64,000 nt of DNA from Sthenelais limicola. Its lineage: Eukaryota > Annelida > Polychaeta > Phyllodocida > Sigalionidae. The notes beneath the pieces are model-generated. The model had not been told where the DNA came from. It did not search any database and saw only the letters and a program-made list of their open reading frames with translations. Shown here piece by piece: positions 12,577 to 27,400 of the stretch. The stretch lies in contig OW804097.1 in NCBI GenBank assembly GCA_942159475.1, forward strand, positions 117,464,789-117,528,788, given 5' to 3'. Both the position numbers and the translations under genes were made by a program. Within the stretch, counting starts at the first letter, position 1. Each line of letters opens with the position of its first letter.

Positions 12577-15500
12577 AGAGGGAGAGAGAGAGAGACTACA
12601 TTCTGAGCCGATCATTAATGGGTCAGATTTTTCAGAAAATGTACAATTGGCAGCTCTACATATTTAGTAAATTCTGCTAAAAAATGATAAATTTTGGGTA
12701 TATCTGAGTATATTTGGTATCGAATCGATTTAAAGTATCAGTTCTGTTATGTTAAACTGCATTTTGAAGCTCATTTCTGTGTTAAATTTGGGTTGTTTGA
12801 GAGGAGTGGTGAAGGCGAATTATACATTTTCTGAAAATCTGACCCTAATGTACTAGCCATAGACCCCAAACTTTCACCTGGAACTACATTCTGGTATTGT
12901 ATATAAACACAGGCACTCGAGTATTCCCAACCAAGCGGGCGTCCCATTGTTTATCTTGGTCAAATTCTCGATCACTTTGGATTAATAATCTCCTGCAGAT
13001 CATTGACCATTGATTATGCAGAGTTACACGAGGAGGTGGTTCCATATTGATGATCCAGCCTAGGCCCAAATATGAGAGAGTCCCTTCAAATGAAGGGAAA
13101 GCCTCGCCTCAAACCGCACAGTGCCATTATATAATTCCATTAAGACCGCAAAATGTCATTATATTCCCATTAAAAGGCCGAGTCTTAGGCGAGGAAACCG
13201 ATTAGTGAGGTAGGCTGACATACCATTCTTATCTGATCTGAGGGTTTGGACCTAGAGTGGTTCATTCCAGTCGGAGCTATTCCCGATCAAGATCATTGCT
13301 TGAACATCGCCAAATCTGTTTGAAGGCAAAATGGATGTCATTTAAATATTTACCACTTTAATTAGCGAGGAGTGAAGTGACACTCCCAATTGATTTAAAT
13401 ATTTTAACAATAGGCATCCACCCGGTATAAATTTGACAATAAAGTGCCTTTCTGTCACTTTTTGTCTGTCTCACTCTCCCTTCCTCTCTGTCTCACTCTC
13501 CCTTCTTCTCTATCTCTTTTTCCTGGGTATGACGATAAAGTGCCTTTCTGTATCTTTTCTCTGTCTCTCTCTCCCTTCTTCTCTATAACTATTTCCTGGG
13601 TATGATCATAGACTACCTCCCTCTTAGCTCTCCCGCCCTTGATATAACCATATTAAATGTGTTGATAGGGGCGTAAAGCAGCCAATCCCTCTCACTCACT
13701 CACTCACTCACTCACTCACTCACTCACTCACTCACTCACTCACCCAATTGTTACATATATGTTTCATAATGTTGATAAAAAATGCAGAAATTCCATGCCT
13801 CGCCAACTTCAAAAATCATAATCATTTACTTCCATACTTACCATCAACATAAAACTGGAGAAATCTAATTTCTATTATGTAGTTCTACTCTATGGCCCGT
13901 GTACTGACCTCTATAATACGACGGGTATTGTTGTACTTTAGGCATTGCTGCCAAAACCCAAATATAGAATGCATGCTTGTCTGTACAGGAGGTGTGTGTG
14001 TTGCCAAATTGCCTCTAGATGTGGACCCTGGAGCGAGCTATATAGCTGGGCCCCTGTCACTCAAACTCGCCTACTGCTGGAATATGGGTCAGATTTTCAG
14101 ACAATGTACAATTGGCAGCTCTACACATTTAGTAAATTCTGCTAAATTAGGCTGCAATTTGGCCAATACTAGGTAAATGGCATTGCATTGATTCTAGCAA
14201 TCTGTAGGTTGAACTGTATTTTGAACTTTATTTTCGTCTGAAATTTGGGTTATTTGAGAAGATTGGCGAAGTTGAATTGCGCATTTTCTGAAAATCTGAC
14301 TCATATACAGTTCAGCTTGTCAGAAAATGTACCAACAACAGTTCTTAAACATTTAGTAAATTATGCTAAATGAGGCTAAAATATGATAAACTTAAAACGC
14401 TAAATACATATCTGAGTATATTTTCTATTGCGTTGAATCAGAGAATCAGTTTGGTTCAGTTGAACTGTATCTCAACCCTTATTGGGGTTATTTGAGGTTA
14501 TTTGATAGGATATATTGGTGAAGGCGAATTGTACATTTGTTGAGGGCTAGCACCATTAGCTATGATACGAGTCATATTTTCTACCATTGTTCTCATTCTG
14601 ACTGTAGAGGCATGCAAGGCCGCGTTTCTTAGCTGTGCTTATTTATAAGGGAGTGACACAATTTCAAACGGCCCTAGCCCTGAAGTAAATAATATTTTAA
14701 AATTGATTTTATTGAACCACAACGCGTATATTGCATTGTTAAAATATTAAAATATCTAGAATAAGATTTTATTATTAGCATTATAGCAACATACATAACA
14801 GCGAAATAACTCGCATCAATTCTCAGGATAACTTAACAGGTTGGGTTGTGAATACATTCTTCTGTGAAGACTAAAGTTATCAAACATATGGCTACATAAG
14901 GGTAAAATTTTCAGAAAATGTACAATCGGCAACTCTACACATTTAGGAAATTCTCCTAAATCAGACTGAAAAATGATGAATATCGGGTAAATCTGAGTAC
15001 ATTTGGTATCGCATTGATTTAAAGTATCAGTTCTGTTATGTCAAACTGCATTTTGAAGATCATTTTTGTCTTAAATGTGGGTTATTTGAGCGGATTGGTG
15101 AAGACGAATTGTACATTTTCTGAAAATCTGACCCATAAGATGGTCTATAGATATCCAGTAGTACCCGCAGCAATGTACCAGATATTACATACATACTGAT
15201 CTGATAAAGCATTATGTATGAACTTCAGTCCATCTCTTCAAAGCTTATGTAATCGCGGAATTATCCTGTCAGAATGACTCCGCCGACCCCGGATTTTGCT
15301 ATTATTCAGAATAATATCCCATCACCCTTACTTCATTTCAAGTTAGGTCATGACCTAAACTCTGCTGTAAGTTGCATCCCTCATCCAGTTTGTAGTCTGA
15401 TGGTAATGCGCACTAGCCTCTGTACCCTATGGTGAGTAGTCTAGTGATCTCCCAATAGTTGATATTATTAACCTACTGAAGGCCGTTATTTCTTTCACAT

Positions 15501-18189
15501 ATACATATATGGGTCAGATTTTCAGAAAATGTACTATTCAACTTCGCCATATATATTTGAATTGCTTATTTAAGGAACATGTATTTCATTGAGTGTTCTT
15601 GTTTGATTTTAACGCGGTATATATGTATTGATTGTATTGATACGTTATATTTCAATGGCAATTTATATTGCCTTGAATTCCTTGATTTTTAATTGCAATG
15701 GGCAGTTAAATGTGTTTAGGTATAATGTTACCATTGGAATTCTACATTTGTGAAGAAAATCGTCGTCCGTCGTCTATGCACCACTTTCGTCTTCGTCTGA
15801 GCGCAGTGGTAGTGGTAGTGGTGGCAGTGGTGCTGGTGCTGGTCATGCTATGTCACGGTTCGTTGGCCAGCTTAGTGTTAGTGGTGGTAGTGGTGGCAGT
15901 GGTGACAGTGGGTGTATGTACTAATGTAGGTATGAATGTACATGTACAAAATGTACATGCAAACATAGTTACACCTTACAACTACAATCTGAGCAGCTAT
16001 TATTATTGTGGTGACCTAGTATGTAGTATCGTTACAATCATTTAAACATGAAAAGTTTACATCTGTTTTAACAAATGTATAATTTGAATAAATTTTTTTT
16101 CTAAATATATGCTGTTTTAAGGCATTCTGGTGGGGTTTACTTGGTGTCATTGGGAGAATTCCTTAACATTCACATGCTTACTTGAAATTTAGAATGGTTC
16201 TGAATCTTCTATGTATGTATGTATGTATGTATATATAATATGTATGTATGTATGTATGTGTACATGTACTTATGTTTACATGTACTTATTTATGTATACA
16301 TGTAGCCCATTGAAATTATATATGACGTTAGTCATAGCCGTGCATCTTGTTTTATGTGTTCTCGAATCTTTTTATGATTTTGTTATTGGTGGTCTACAGT
16401 ACTTATAGTGTTGGCTTTACATGCCTACCTACCTAGCTAGCCAATGCTATCCTAAACATATTCGATTTCATTGAGCATTCCCAAAGTTTATGAAGATGGT
16501 AGAGTCAGATGGCAAAAAGTGGGGATTTCGGCGGGTCACAGAAATGGATAGTTTTGGAGATAATGAGATTTTACACCAAGAAGAACAGCCCCAAATCCTT
16601 TGGATGCATGGGTCGGGAATAAATAGACCACAAAATAGAATTTCTTTTGACGAAATTAGCTGAGAACGCAGCTTTAAATTTATTTCTGAACCGATTGTTA
16701 CATAACATGAAAGCTGTAAGGATACATGCTAGTATGCGATTAATTCAATTCAATTCAACTCAATTAAAAAATTCTTCATTGCAATCGATGTTAGTACAAT
16801 GTGGTTGGTCAGTTCTGATTTTACAGCCAGGTCTTCCTATGAATGCCTCCTATCATAGTCTTGCATTGGTTCATTACAATAAACTGATTTGTTACAAAAA
16901 GGAAAAGATAAAAGACTAAAGCTAACAGTAGTTGTAAATTGTAATGACATGGGTAATTACAATGTAACAATGGATGAGAAGTACTAGCTGTGAGATAAGT
17001 ATGACCAATAGTATGCTGTTGGATAGCAGCTTCATTAACAGTCATGTTGGCATTCTGGTCATGTGTGACATTCAAGGCATTTTGGATAGGAAGCCCTGAA
17101 AGTGTTTACTGATGCATTATGGCTATTTACTCATGTCAGATCACGCTGGACCCAACTCAAAAAATTGCACAACACTCCTCCACCGCGCTCGTACTTTGTG
17201 TAAATTTGTGAAGACACTCTCATTGCCTTAAGTATTGAAAGTGCGAAGGATCAAACAGATAAAACGCCAATACCTTTTATTCCCTCCTGTTTGTTGACAA
17301 ATAGAAATGGTCAAAAGCTTGGTCCTCTCAGTCTCGTACGCTGTAGCCGGTAGGTTACAATATTGGCTAGGTAGGATCGGGTATATGGATCAGATTTTCA
17401 GAAAATGTACAATTGGCAGCTGTACACTTTTAGTAAATTCTGCTAAATAAGACTGCAATTTGGTCAATTCTAGGTAAATTCAAGAATATTTAAAATTACA
17501 TTGATTCTAGCAATCTGTTTGGTTAGGTTGAACTGTCTTTTGAACTTTATTTGCGTCTGGAATTTGGGTTATTTGAGAAGATTGGCGAAGTTAAATTGTA
17601 CATTTTCTGAAAATCTGACCCATAAGGAAATATTACTTTGAATTGCTCTCAGGCCATCAAAACCTGGATGTCTGGCATTAAACTATTGATTCTAGAATCC
17701 AGGGTCGTTGAGAGCTCTAGTTGGGTTTATCATGTGAAATCGATCATGGGTTCCACTGAAATATAGTTTATAGGAAGGAGTTAGCTCTAACTGTAGAGTC
17801 AAAAACGGAAAATTGTGTTTATTTATAACAGACAGAGTTAGAAGAAGTTAAAAGACCGGTTTCTATAATATATTACAGCTGAAATATTAGTAGAAAGACC
17901 AAGTGATGTTTCCCCCCATAATCTCAGTCGATATTGGATATTCTAAAAATATTCTAGAAATATTTTTTTATATGAAAAATTAACAATTTTAGAACTTTCT
18001 AAATTTCTATTTCTATCATTGTAGAAACAAATGAAACTCTCTCTCTCTCTGCATCTCGCCCCCTCTTTCTCATCACTCTTTCCCCCTCTCTATAGTCTAC
18101 CCCTTTAGTTCCCCCCTCTCTCTTCCTCTCGCCTCTCATACCCATCTCTCTCATAGTCATAGCTCTCATATCCCCTCCCCTTTTTCTGC

Positions 18190-18258
<69 letters not shown>

Positions 18259-18275
18259 CCCCACTCTCTCTCTCC

Positions 18276-18306
<31 letters not shown>

Positions 18307-18448
18307 TCTCTCTATCTCTATATCTCTCTCCCCCCTCTCTCTCCCTCTCTCTCTCTCTCCCCTCTCTCTCCCCTCTCTCTCTCTCTCCCCTCTCTCCCCC
18401 TCTCTCTCTCTCTCTCTCATATCCCCTCTCTCTCTCTCCCTCTCTTAC

Positions 18449-18481
<33 letters not shown>

Positions 18482-21400
18482 ATATCCCCTCTCCCACCCC
18501 ACCTGGCACTTCCTCTATTACTCACCCACCAACCCCTTCCCCCATACTTCCTGCTCGGCTCGTGTAAGCTCTATAGTGCCTGGGCTCAGCTCAGGACACC
18601 GTCATTAATCATTACACAGATAATTGATTCATCGATAACGTATAAGCTCCGTGGATGGGCAACTGTGAGATGCAATTACTGGGGTAGAGCTCGAGTGTGA
18701 CTGTAGTCCCATTCTCATTATACCTGTTCATATATCTCATACTCGGCAAATTTACATTGGGTGATCGTGTAAAACCCTGCCCACACACAACCGATTTGCC
18801 TCCCGATTGCCCCGCGATTATGGTCTTCCGATGAATCCTAGGACTTCATTTCTAATCCTGGTTTGTGTTATTTCATAAACATAAATCAGGATTTGAAATG
18901 AAATCCTAGGATTCATCGGGAGACATAAATCGGGGGACAAATCGGCTGTGTGTGGGCAGGGTATAACTCCTTGCTGTTACTTAATGCCACCAAGTCCAGG
19001 TGTTACCTTAGAGTAAATGGGTTCCTCTTACCCTAATCATTTACTTAGTATGTATCAATTTCAGCCTGTTTTAGCAGAATATAATAAGTGTAGAGTTACT
19101 GAGAACTCCTCATTGTACTTTTTCTGGCTTCCTGACGAGTAATTACAAGAAGATATGGGTTAGATCTTCAGAAAATGTACAATTCGCCTTCACCAATCCT
19201 CTCGAATAACCCACATTTAAGACAGAAATGAGCTTCAAAATGCAGTTTAACATTACAGAACTGATACTTTAAATCAATGTGATACCAAATATACTCAGAT
19301 ATTCCCAGTATTCATCATTTCTTAAATGTGTAGAGCTGCCAATTGTACATTTTCTGAAAATTGACCCGTATCTCTCGTCTCGTCTAATATCACCCATTAT
19401 TGAATTTGATTGCTATATTTAAAGGTTTTTTTGGTATAACCACCATAATAGTCGTTATGGACTAAATAAATGGATAGACACAAAGTGCATGAACCATATC
19501 ATTATGGACTTTAACATTAATAGCACGAATCTATTTGATTACATTCAAGCTCTTGTATGTAGTCATATCTGAGTGTCAAATTAGGCTAGCCCAGTTATGA
19601 TCAGATCATGATACCTTACAAGCTATATATAATTAATTACATAATTAGCTAAGATTTAAGTAGAGGAATAACCCGATCAAAATAATTCAATTCAATTCAA
19701 TTTAAACATTCTTTATTGTCGGTTTGTCACAAAAAAACAATTGGTTGTTCAATTCTGGCGTGCCAGATCTTCCTATGAATGCCGCAACATTCTTTTGTGT
19801 CAGAGACAATATGTAAGAATTGACAATAATATGGTAGATTTAACAGGAATAGTAACAGTATGAGACCTGGACAGAGTTATTTGTATTGGGCATATCGCGT
19901 TGCTGTGCCAAGGAGAATATACGATCGTCTAGCTATGAGTATATTGAATATAAATCGAAAAGAATAAATAAAAGAAATCCCCATGGACACAGACAGTAAG
20001 ATGGAGGCCGACTGAAGGGGAGGTGAAGAGGTTGTCCCTGTTCAATACAGATGGGTCAAGTCGTCAGAAAATGTACAATTCGCCTCCACCAATCCTCTCA
20101 AATAACCCAATTTATGACCAAAATTCAAGTTCAAAATACAGTTAAACATAACCGAACATATCTTTTTAAATCGAAACTATATACCAAATGTGATATATCA
20201 CAGGAAAATGAGTCCGAAGTCGCCAACAAATTGATTGTAACATATAGCATCATATTTGAGAAGATGAAATCAAGCCGATTCTAATGATGGTAAGCACACG
20301 AACATCCTATAAGTGCTTTTATTATACGCGCATGCTATATGAGAGGTGCTATAAGTGGGGTGCTATAAAAATAGTCATATAGGACGCGTCCTATAAAAAT
20401 GTAGTTGTCTAAAAATAGCTCTGACTCAGCACTTCCGCTGTCTCCGCGGAGATCCCCGCGATCGGTAATCCACCTGTGATTATAGAAATACATAATAAAC
20501 ACCACACCATTAAATAGAGAATTAAATTCTCTATCAAATGATGTAAGGTTTATTATTGTAGCTCAAGAAATGGCTACGATATGAACGTTTTAGTTCAACC
20601 AAGTCAGTAAGTAAACACTGCATGATCACACAGTCCTGACAGCTCACTCACAGTCCTGACAGCTACAACAAGCCTACTGAAGGTGCTCTCAGTGGGGCAG
20701 CTGGGGCTCTCTGAGAGTTCTTTAATACTTTTTCAGTGATATCTGATGAAATATGATCAAATTTTATGCACATATAATAAATATAGAATGGAACTCGCCA
20801 GCAATAATCGAAAATTTATAGGACTTGATTCGTCCACATAAGCACTCTGCCTACGGCATCGTGCTTATGTGGACGAATCTCGTCCTATAAATTTTCGATT
20901 ATTGCTGGCTCGTCCCATTCTCTCTCTCTATATTTTAAGTTTAATATTTTTACTTTTGAAAAAGAGGTTTGCAATATCTCTGGATGTGCCATATAACATA
21001 GCTGAGCTTAGGATGATCTTAAGATGAGGTGAGAAATGCAAGGATATATTTATTACACGGTCTTGAAACTTGGTACACGAATGTATACGACCTGGAGCAT
21101 TAGATAACCTAGGAATGAGAACATTCGTACAAAGAGATCTTATGGATAGAATACTTAGAAAAATATTAATTCTGCTACTTGTGACTCATTTTCCTGAAAC
21201 ACATAAAACAATATACCCGGAAATTCCGAGTATTTACCATTTTGCAGCCTAATTTATAGAAATTACTGAATGTGTACAGCTGCTGAGTGTACATTTTTTC
21301 AGAAAATGTACAATTCAACTTCGCCAATCTTCTCTAATAACCCAAATTTCGGACGAAAATAAAGTTCAAAATACAGTTCAATTTTACCAAACAGATCGCT

Positions 21401-24400
21401 AGAATAAATGCAGTGCCAAATATACTCGAATTTGCCTAGTATTTGTCAGATTGCAGCCTAATTTAGCAGACTTTACTAAATGTATAAAACTGCCAATTGT
21501 ACATTTCTGAAAATCTGACCCATAAACGCCAGCTGAGCGCTGGAGTCTATCTTGCTGGGCATTGCCTTCAAGGCTCATGAATGTCTAATCATTGGTTATA
21601 GATTTTGTGACTGGGTGGGGCTCATACTCTCTCGTATGGATCCTAGACTTAGCCAACACTACACATCATCTTCCATATCGGTGTATATATGATTCCTTCT
21701 CGCCCGTTTAAATATTGACTCAAAAGTGTTGGCGTTCTACAAATGTACTACATGGGTCAGGTTTTCAGAAAATGCACAATTGGCAGCTCTACACATTTAG
21801 GAAATTCTGTTAAATTAGGCTGAAAAATGATGAATATGGGGTACATCTGAGTATATTTGGTATCGAATTGATTTAAAGTATCAGTTCTGTTATGTTAAAC
21901 TGCATTTTGAAACTTATTTTTGTCTTAAATGTGGGTTATTTGAAAGGATTGGTGAAGGCGAATTGTTCATTTTCTGAAAATCTGACCCACTGTATTCTGC
22001 CTGTAGGCTTAGGGACGTGCGTTTGCACTGTGAGGAGATCCTAGTGAGAGACAATCATAATATAATTCCTTTTTGCAACTTGATAACTTTGTAAACAGTA
22101 TTTAGGTTTCTTTGTATAACTTGTAATACATGGTTTAGCTTTTTCTTCAAGACGATACATAAGATATTTAGTTCACCTCTTCCTCTATAAAATTGGTTTA
22201 GGATTCATGCTTTATCATTGCATATATTCTATCATACTATGCAGGCGAAAGAACTGTTGATACTGTCCAAAACTGGTCACTACAGTCAAAATAATGTCAA
22301 ATGTCACCGGCCGAACCTACATCAGCCTCCACAATGTGGATTGCAAGTGTAACAACTTGATATTGTTATAACTCATTGTGTCATAAAATATTAATGTACC
22401 TAAAATTTTAATTATTAATGGCCTATACCTTCACCGTAATATGCCTATACCTTCACCGTAGCTCCTACACCCTGTCCAGCCTCTGAAGAACCCCAATGCT
22501 AGCCTATACCGGTACTCTTTGAAGTCTCGGTTCTACAGAGGCTGGACAGAGTGTACCTCCATGGAGGCTACCTCTATAATGAGCAATCCCTCACCCCCAA
22601 TATAAATACATCTTTAAACTTCATTACTTCGTTACCTTTTGTGTAACACTAGTTCTAACAATATATTGTATCAGTTGCAAAACATGCAACATACAATATG
22701 TAGGCAAAACATAGCAATTGTTGAGTCAACGCATGTATCAGCAGTTTAGGACTATATCATTACCTGATAGGCCGATACATGACACCACCGTCTCACCACA
22801 TTTCAACTCTCCCAACCATAATGGGCAACTATAGTCTGTCCAAAAAGTAGTTGTCACGTGATTCCTGGGGCCCTTTAAGGGGAGGGAAAAGTGGGGGATT
22901 TTTGACTTCAAACCTTTGCCCCCTGAATCTCCGTTTGCGACTGACCATGGCCTTTTGCGACCGACCATGGCCAAATATACAGCTGTATTGTATTGCACTG
23001 CCTCTGTTCCATGTGCAGCAGCTGTTGTTTTGCTTAAAAGGAAGGAAGAGCTGGTTATACTGGCCCTGTTACTCCATGGTTGATTGCAATGAGCCACTCC
23101 CTAGGCAATTAGTCCCCGTTGGTTGGTCTGAGCTGGCCCGTTATAGACGCATAGAGGGCCAGTGGTCACTACCGGTCCCGCTGGCCCTCTATGCCTAGAG
23201 AACTTCCGGTAAACAGCCCAACCAACGGGGACTAAAGCCATTAGAGCCTTCGTTTATTGTCCTCGCTGGCCCTCTATGCCTTCGGGAACCTGTCTCGGCC
23301 TCCGGCCTCGACAGGATTCCCGTCAGGCATAGAGGGCCAGCTCGGACAATAAACTCAGGCTCTAATTGCCCAAGGGTTGACAGGTCCTTGTCATAAATAG
23401 AAGTAAAAAATCTCCCACTTTTCCTTCCCCTTAAAGGCTTAGACTAAGGAATCACGTGTCAACTACTTTTACGTTTTTTTTATTCAGTCAAAAGCATTGT
23501 GTAACAAGTACATTATTCTCAGAATTTGCTGACTCTAATTTTAACAAGTAGTCATACTAATGTCTAGTGAAGATGTTGTATCACAAAAAATGTTATTTTA
23601 TAGGTAAAGAAGTGAAATAAAAATTAAATAAAATACATCGATGTATAAAAGCAAACACCAGCGCGTTGTTCAACATCATGACATTCCTATTAATTTCTAT
23701 CAAATTCCTTCTATATCGTACCATCAAGTAGAGTTGTGTTAGAAGCACCTCCCTTATGGGTCAGATGTTCTGAAAATGTACAATTGGCAGCTGTACACAT
23801 TTAGTAAATTCTGCTAAATTAGGCTGCAATTTGGCCAATACTAGGTAAATTCGAGTATATTCGGCATTGCATTGATTCTAGCAATCTGTTTGGTTAGGTT
23901 GAACTGTATTTTGAACTTTATTTTCGTCTGAAATTTGGGTTATTTCAGAGAATTGGTAAAGCTGAATTGTACATTTTCTGAAAATCTTATATTGACTATT
24001 GTGTTTGATCTTAGTGGTACGGAGAACCGCTAAGGGAGGAGGAGGAGCAGCAACTACAGAGGAATGATTTCCAGGCAAGTAGTGCAAGAAAGTAACAACT
24101 CCGGGGCGGCGACTACTTCACTTACTTTACTCAGTCAACAAGCCTGACTGTGGCACTAACTAACATAGGACAGTTCACTAACAACAGAGTATTAGTGAAA
24201 CATATGAAATGAGTGTGAATTATTCCCCTCTTGGTTTATTATCGTGTTTGAATGATTCCTGAAAGAGTTCATTATTAAAACAAGTTAATCGTGGCAGCTA
24301 TGAAGCTTGCCGATCGTCTGTCTACATGGATAGTTTTTTTCTCTTTTTTTTCTTTTTTTTTTGATGTTTTTTTTCCTGATATGAAAGTAGACCAGGTCTC

Positions 24401-27400
24401 CCACTTTCTGCCTAAAGGCATAGACTCGATCGAGTCTCCCAGATCATCCATTTGTTACCATTGGTTTCTGTGAGGTGTGTGTCAGCTGTAATGACGAAGT
24501 GCAGTGGTCTGAACGTTTGTCGTGTGAATATTTAATGTTTAAACTGTCTGGATGAAATAAGTGACAATGTCCTCCTCCTGTTATTGGCCTTCCTCGATTA
24601 TTTCGCATCGATCGTAGCCGCCCTATATAATATAATGACTGATAGTTCCTGGTCCCCATTCGTTATCTTGTATTTCACTCAGACTCATCCTGCCCTAATG
24701 CAGTCGCCCTGTAACAAGCCGAAAGCTATTTAGTATTGACCGAGATGGTATCTGGTGTGAAGAAGTATTACCTCAACGGCCCATACTAAACCAGCCGAGA
24801 TTTCTATAATTATGCCCGACACTTGGGTCAGTTCATTAAGGGTGGTCTCCACTGGCTGCGGTAAGCTCTGCGGTAAGCTCTGCGGTAAGCTCTGCGGTAA
24901 GCCTTGTGATGGTGCTGTGATGGTGAGAAGGGGTGAGGTCCTGCCTACATGGCCTGTGATCCATTTAGGCAGGACCTCATCATTCCTCTCCACCTACAGA
25001 TCCAGCACAACACCATCGCAAGGCTTACCGCAGAGCTTACCGCAGAGCTTACCGCAGCCAGTGGAGACCACCCGTAACATATAGCATGATCTCCCCCTAC
25101 CTGATATAGTTGATAGTACCCCAGTATCAAATACAAGAAGAAATTTTTATTTTATTTCCAGGTTTTATTTGTTGTTCTCTTAACGTATGCCGAGTATATG
25201 AGTATACAATTGTGGAAGTGCGTAACACCATTACTTAACATCGTTGTAGAATACTGTCTATCGTCATTTCATCTGATGTTTTCATGAATTCACTAGAAAG
25301 AGCAAACCTAGTCTAATGTCTTTACTTTTTACTTTCCAAATTTCTGTGTGAATAGATTAAATCTGTTGCTAACGCGTGTTATGTTTGGTATATTAATCCA
25401 CACAGAAATATAAGAATTAAACACTTTTAAGTAAATAAATGAAAATTTCAATTCATTTCATATTTGGAAATGGTCTCGATATCAACATAATTTCAGAACA
25501 CAAGTTTTAAAATTAAATTTCTATCTCAGCAGTGATATTACTAGTATTTGAGAAGCGTTTCCTTGGATACGAGCTTGTCTTCCCTTGCTAATCACCCAGT
25601 CGGAGCGTCTTGATTAGCAAGTATTTGTTTTTCACATAAGTGTTAATTGTTGATAGAACATGTTCATATTGTTCTATTATCTCTTCATTTAGTTAACCTT
25701 TTCTTCTCGCTCATTCTCCGAACACTTATTTTTCAGGAGGAATAATAAAAAAGGTAATCCCATGGTTAAAACCGATCTTTCCTCGAAGGGATATATGAAG
25801 AAGATCTATACATATCTGGTACTTACATAAACATTTATTTTACTTATGTAATTTTCTTTCTTTTTCTTTTTCAGTCCTCCCCATATAGTCCAGAAATGGC
25901 AAATTCTGTGACGTCACAAACGCTCGGCGCTCAGCATGGTATATCCCCACTTCTTCAGCAAGCGCAGGTCAGTTTAATTGCTTTGGACGAGTCCATTTTG
26001 GACACCAGGGTGAGTGGGTAGTGAGCAAAAATGGCCTCAGTGAGTTTCTTCTGTCCAAAGTGACTATTGTTTTTTTTTTGTTTTTGTTTTTTTATTGGTT
26101 GTTCCAATTAGACGATATAGTTGTCATATTTTCAACGAATCCGATTATTTCAATTATAGACTTAAAATTGACTGTTAATTAGTTAAAAAGCATCGACAAT
26201 GTTGACTGTACCACATGAATAATCTATCTATCTAACTGTTTGAATGATCGAAACTTAACCAGCTATGAGAAAAACAAAAAAGCATATTATTGTATACAAA
26301 TTGAACAAAACGGTAAATAATTCGCTGGATTACTACCGAAAATATGGAGCAATCCAGAAAATACACCTGACTATATCAAATAATAAACACGATTTCAAAT
26401 CGAATCAAATCAAAATAACTGTTGCATGATTTCTAAGATAAGATAAGAAACTCTTTTATTTGCCAAACTGCTCGATATTACTTTTTGTAAAAAAGGGACA
26501 AACAGGTTTACATGTCTATATGAAAAAAGTATTCCATTTCTACCGACAGTTACCTTTAATTTTGAATGCATTAGTCTTGTACTAGACTGAGCAGGGAATA
26601 TGACAATATTAAAAGTGAGAAACAAAATAAACTAGGCATATAAAGGAGACAATATATATATCAGAAGGATCCTATGGCTATACGACATTGTATCATTAGA
26701 TGTACATCTCATATTTATTTTGAGATTCAATAAAATAATGTTAAGACATCATGAACCGACTGGTTGTTTTTAGTGTAGCATTGGATATACTTTCCTAATG
26801 CTTTACATATTCTAAATGGAATTAATTAATGGATTAATGAATTACACAAACTTCTCTTGTTACAGGGCGCTCATGCTTCATTTGTTGACCAGAATCCAAC
26901 ATTTGCTGATCTGAGCGAATCCTTTAGAAGTCTATATAAGTCTGTATTCGAATCGGCTCAAGGTAAGCTAGTCACATTTTTACAATATATATATATATTC
27001 ATAGACTTTCTCCTTTTACTTCCCCCGTAGAGGACCAAATCCTTCAGTATTTTTGAGTGAGGTATAAGTAATTTTGTTATGCGAAGGAAATTTTCAGCTC
27101 TGTTAACTTATAGATTCGCTGGACGTTAATTATTTTTTAGATGACCAGGCATCGATCTTCCTCAGACCTTTTTAATTAAAGGCAGTAAATGAGGAGAAAG
27201 GTTTATTTAACTGAGTTAAGGAAATAACCCTTTCGTTATTGCCATGTTATTGATTGGTGTGACGAACGTTGTGGATACCCATGTACCTGAGTGTTCTAAT
27301 TTAAGTCACAAAGTGCCTCCTACTACCCTCTGGACATTATGTCTTCAGGAGACCCATGTATCTCAAATGTCAGAATGAGTAACGCCTCATTGATGGGGAA

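Larger units (their letters stand above)
15554..17386. other. intron stretch with simple repeats only
   Basis: Apart from the minisatellite, the ATGT repeat and one LINE tail, nothing recognised. Confidence 0.45.

Noticed and set aside
15710..16045. 111-codon Val-rich frame
   Set aside because: Created by a GTGGTA minisatellite, with no splice context or similarity.
22851..23198. 115-codon and antisense 119-codon frames
   Set aside because: Both are within the CTATAGTCTGTCC MITE; a related frame appears in the second copy at 34082-34432.
24812..25136. Overlapping frames with QSLPQSLPQ or KLCGKLCGK repeats
   Set aside because: They are translations of the 12-bp array in a fold-back MITE; similar frames at 40505, 46893, 49264 and 60656 have the same origin.
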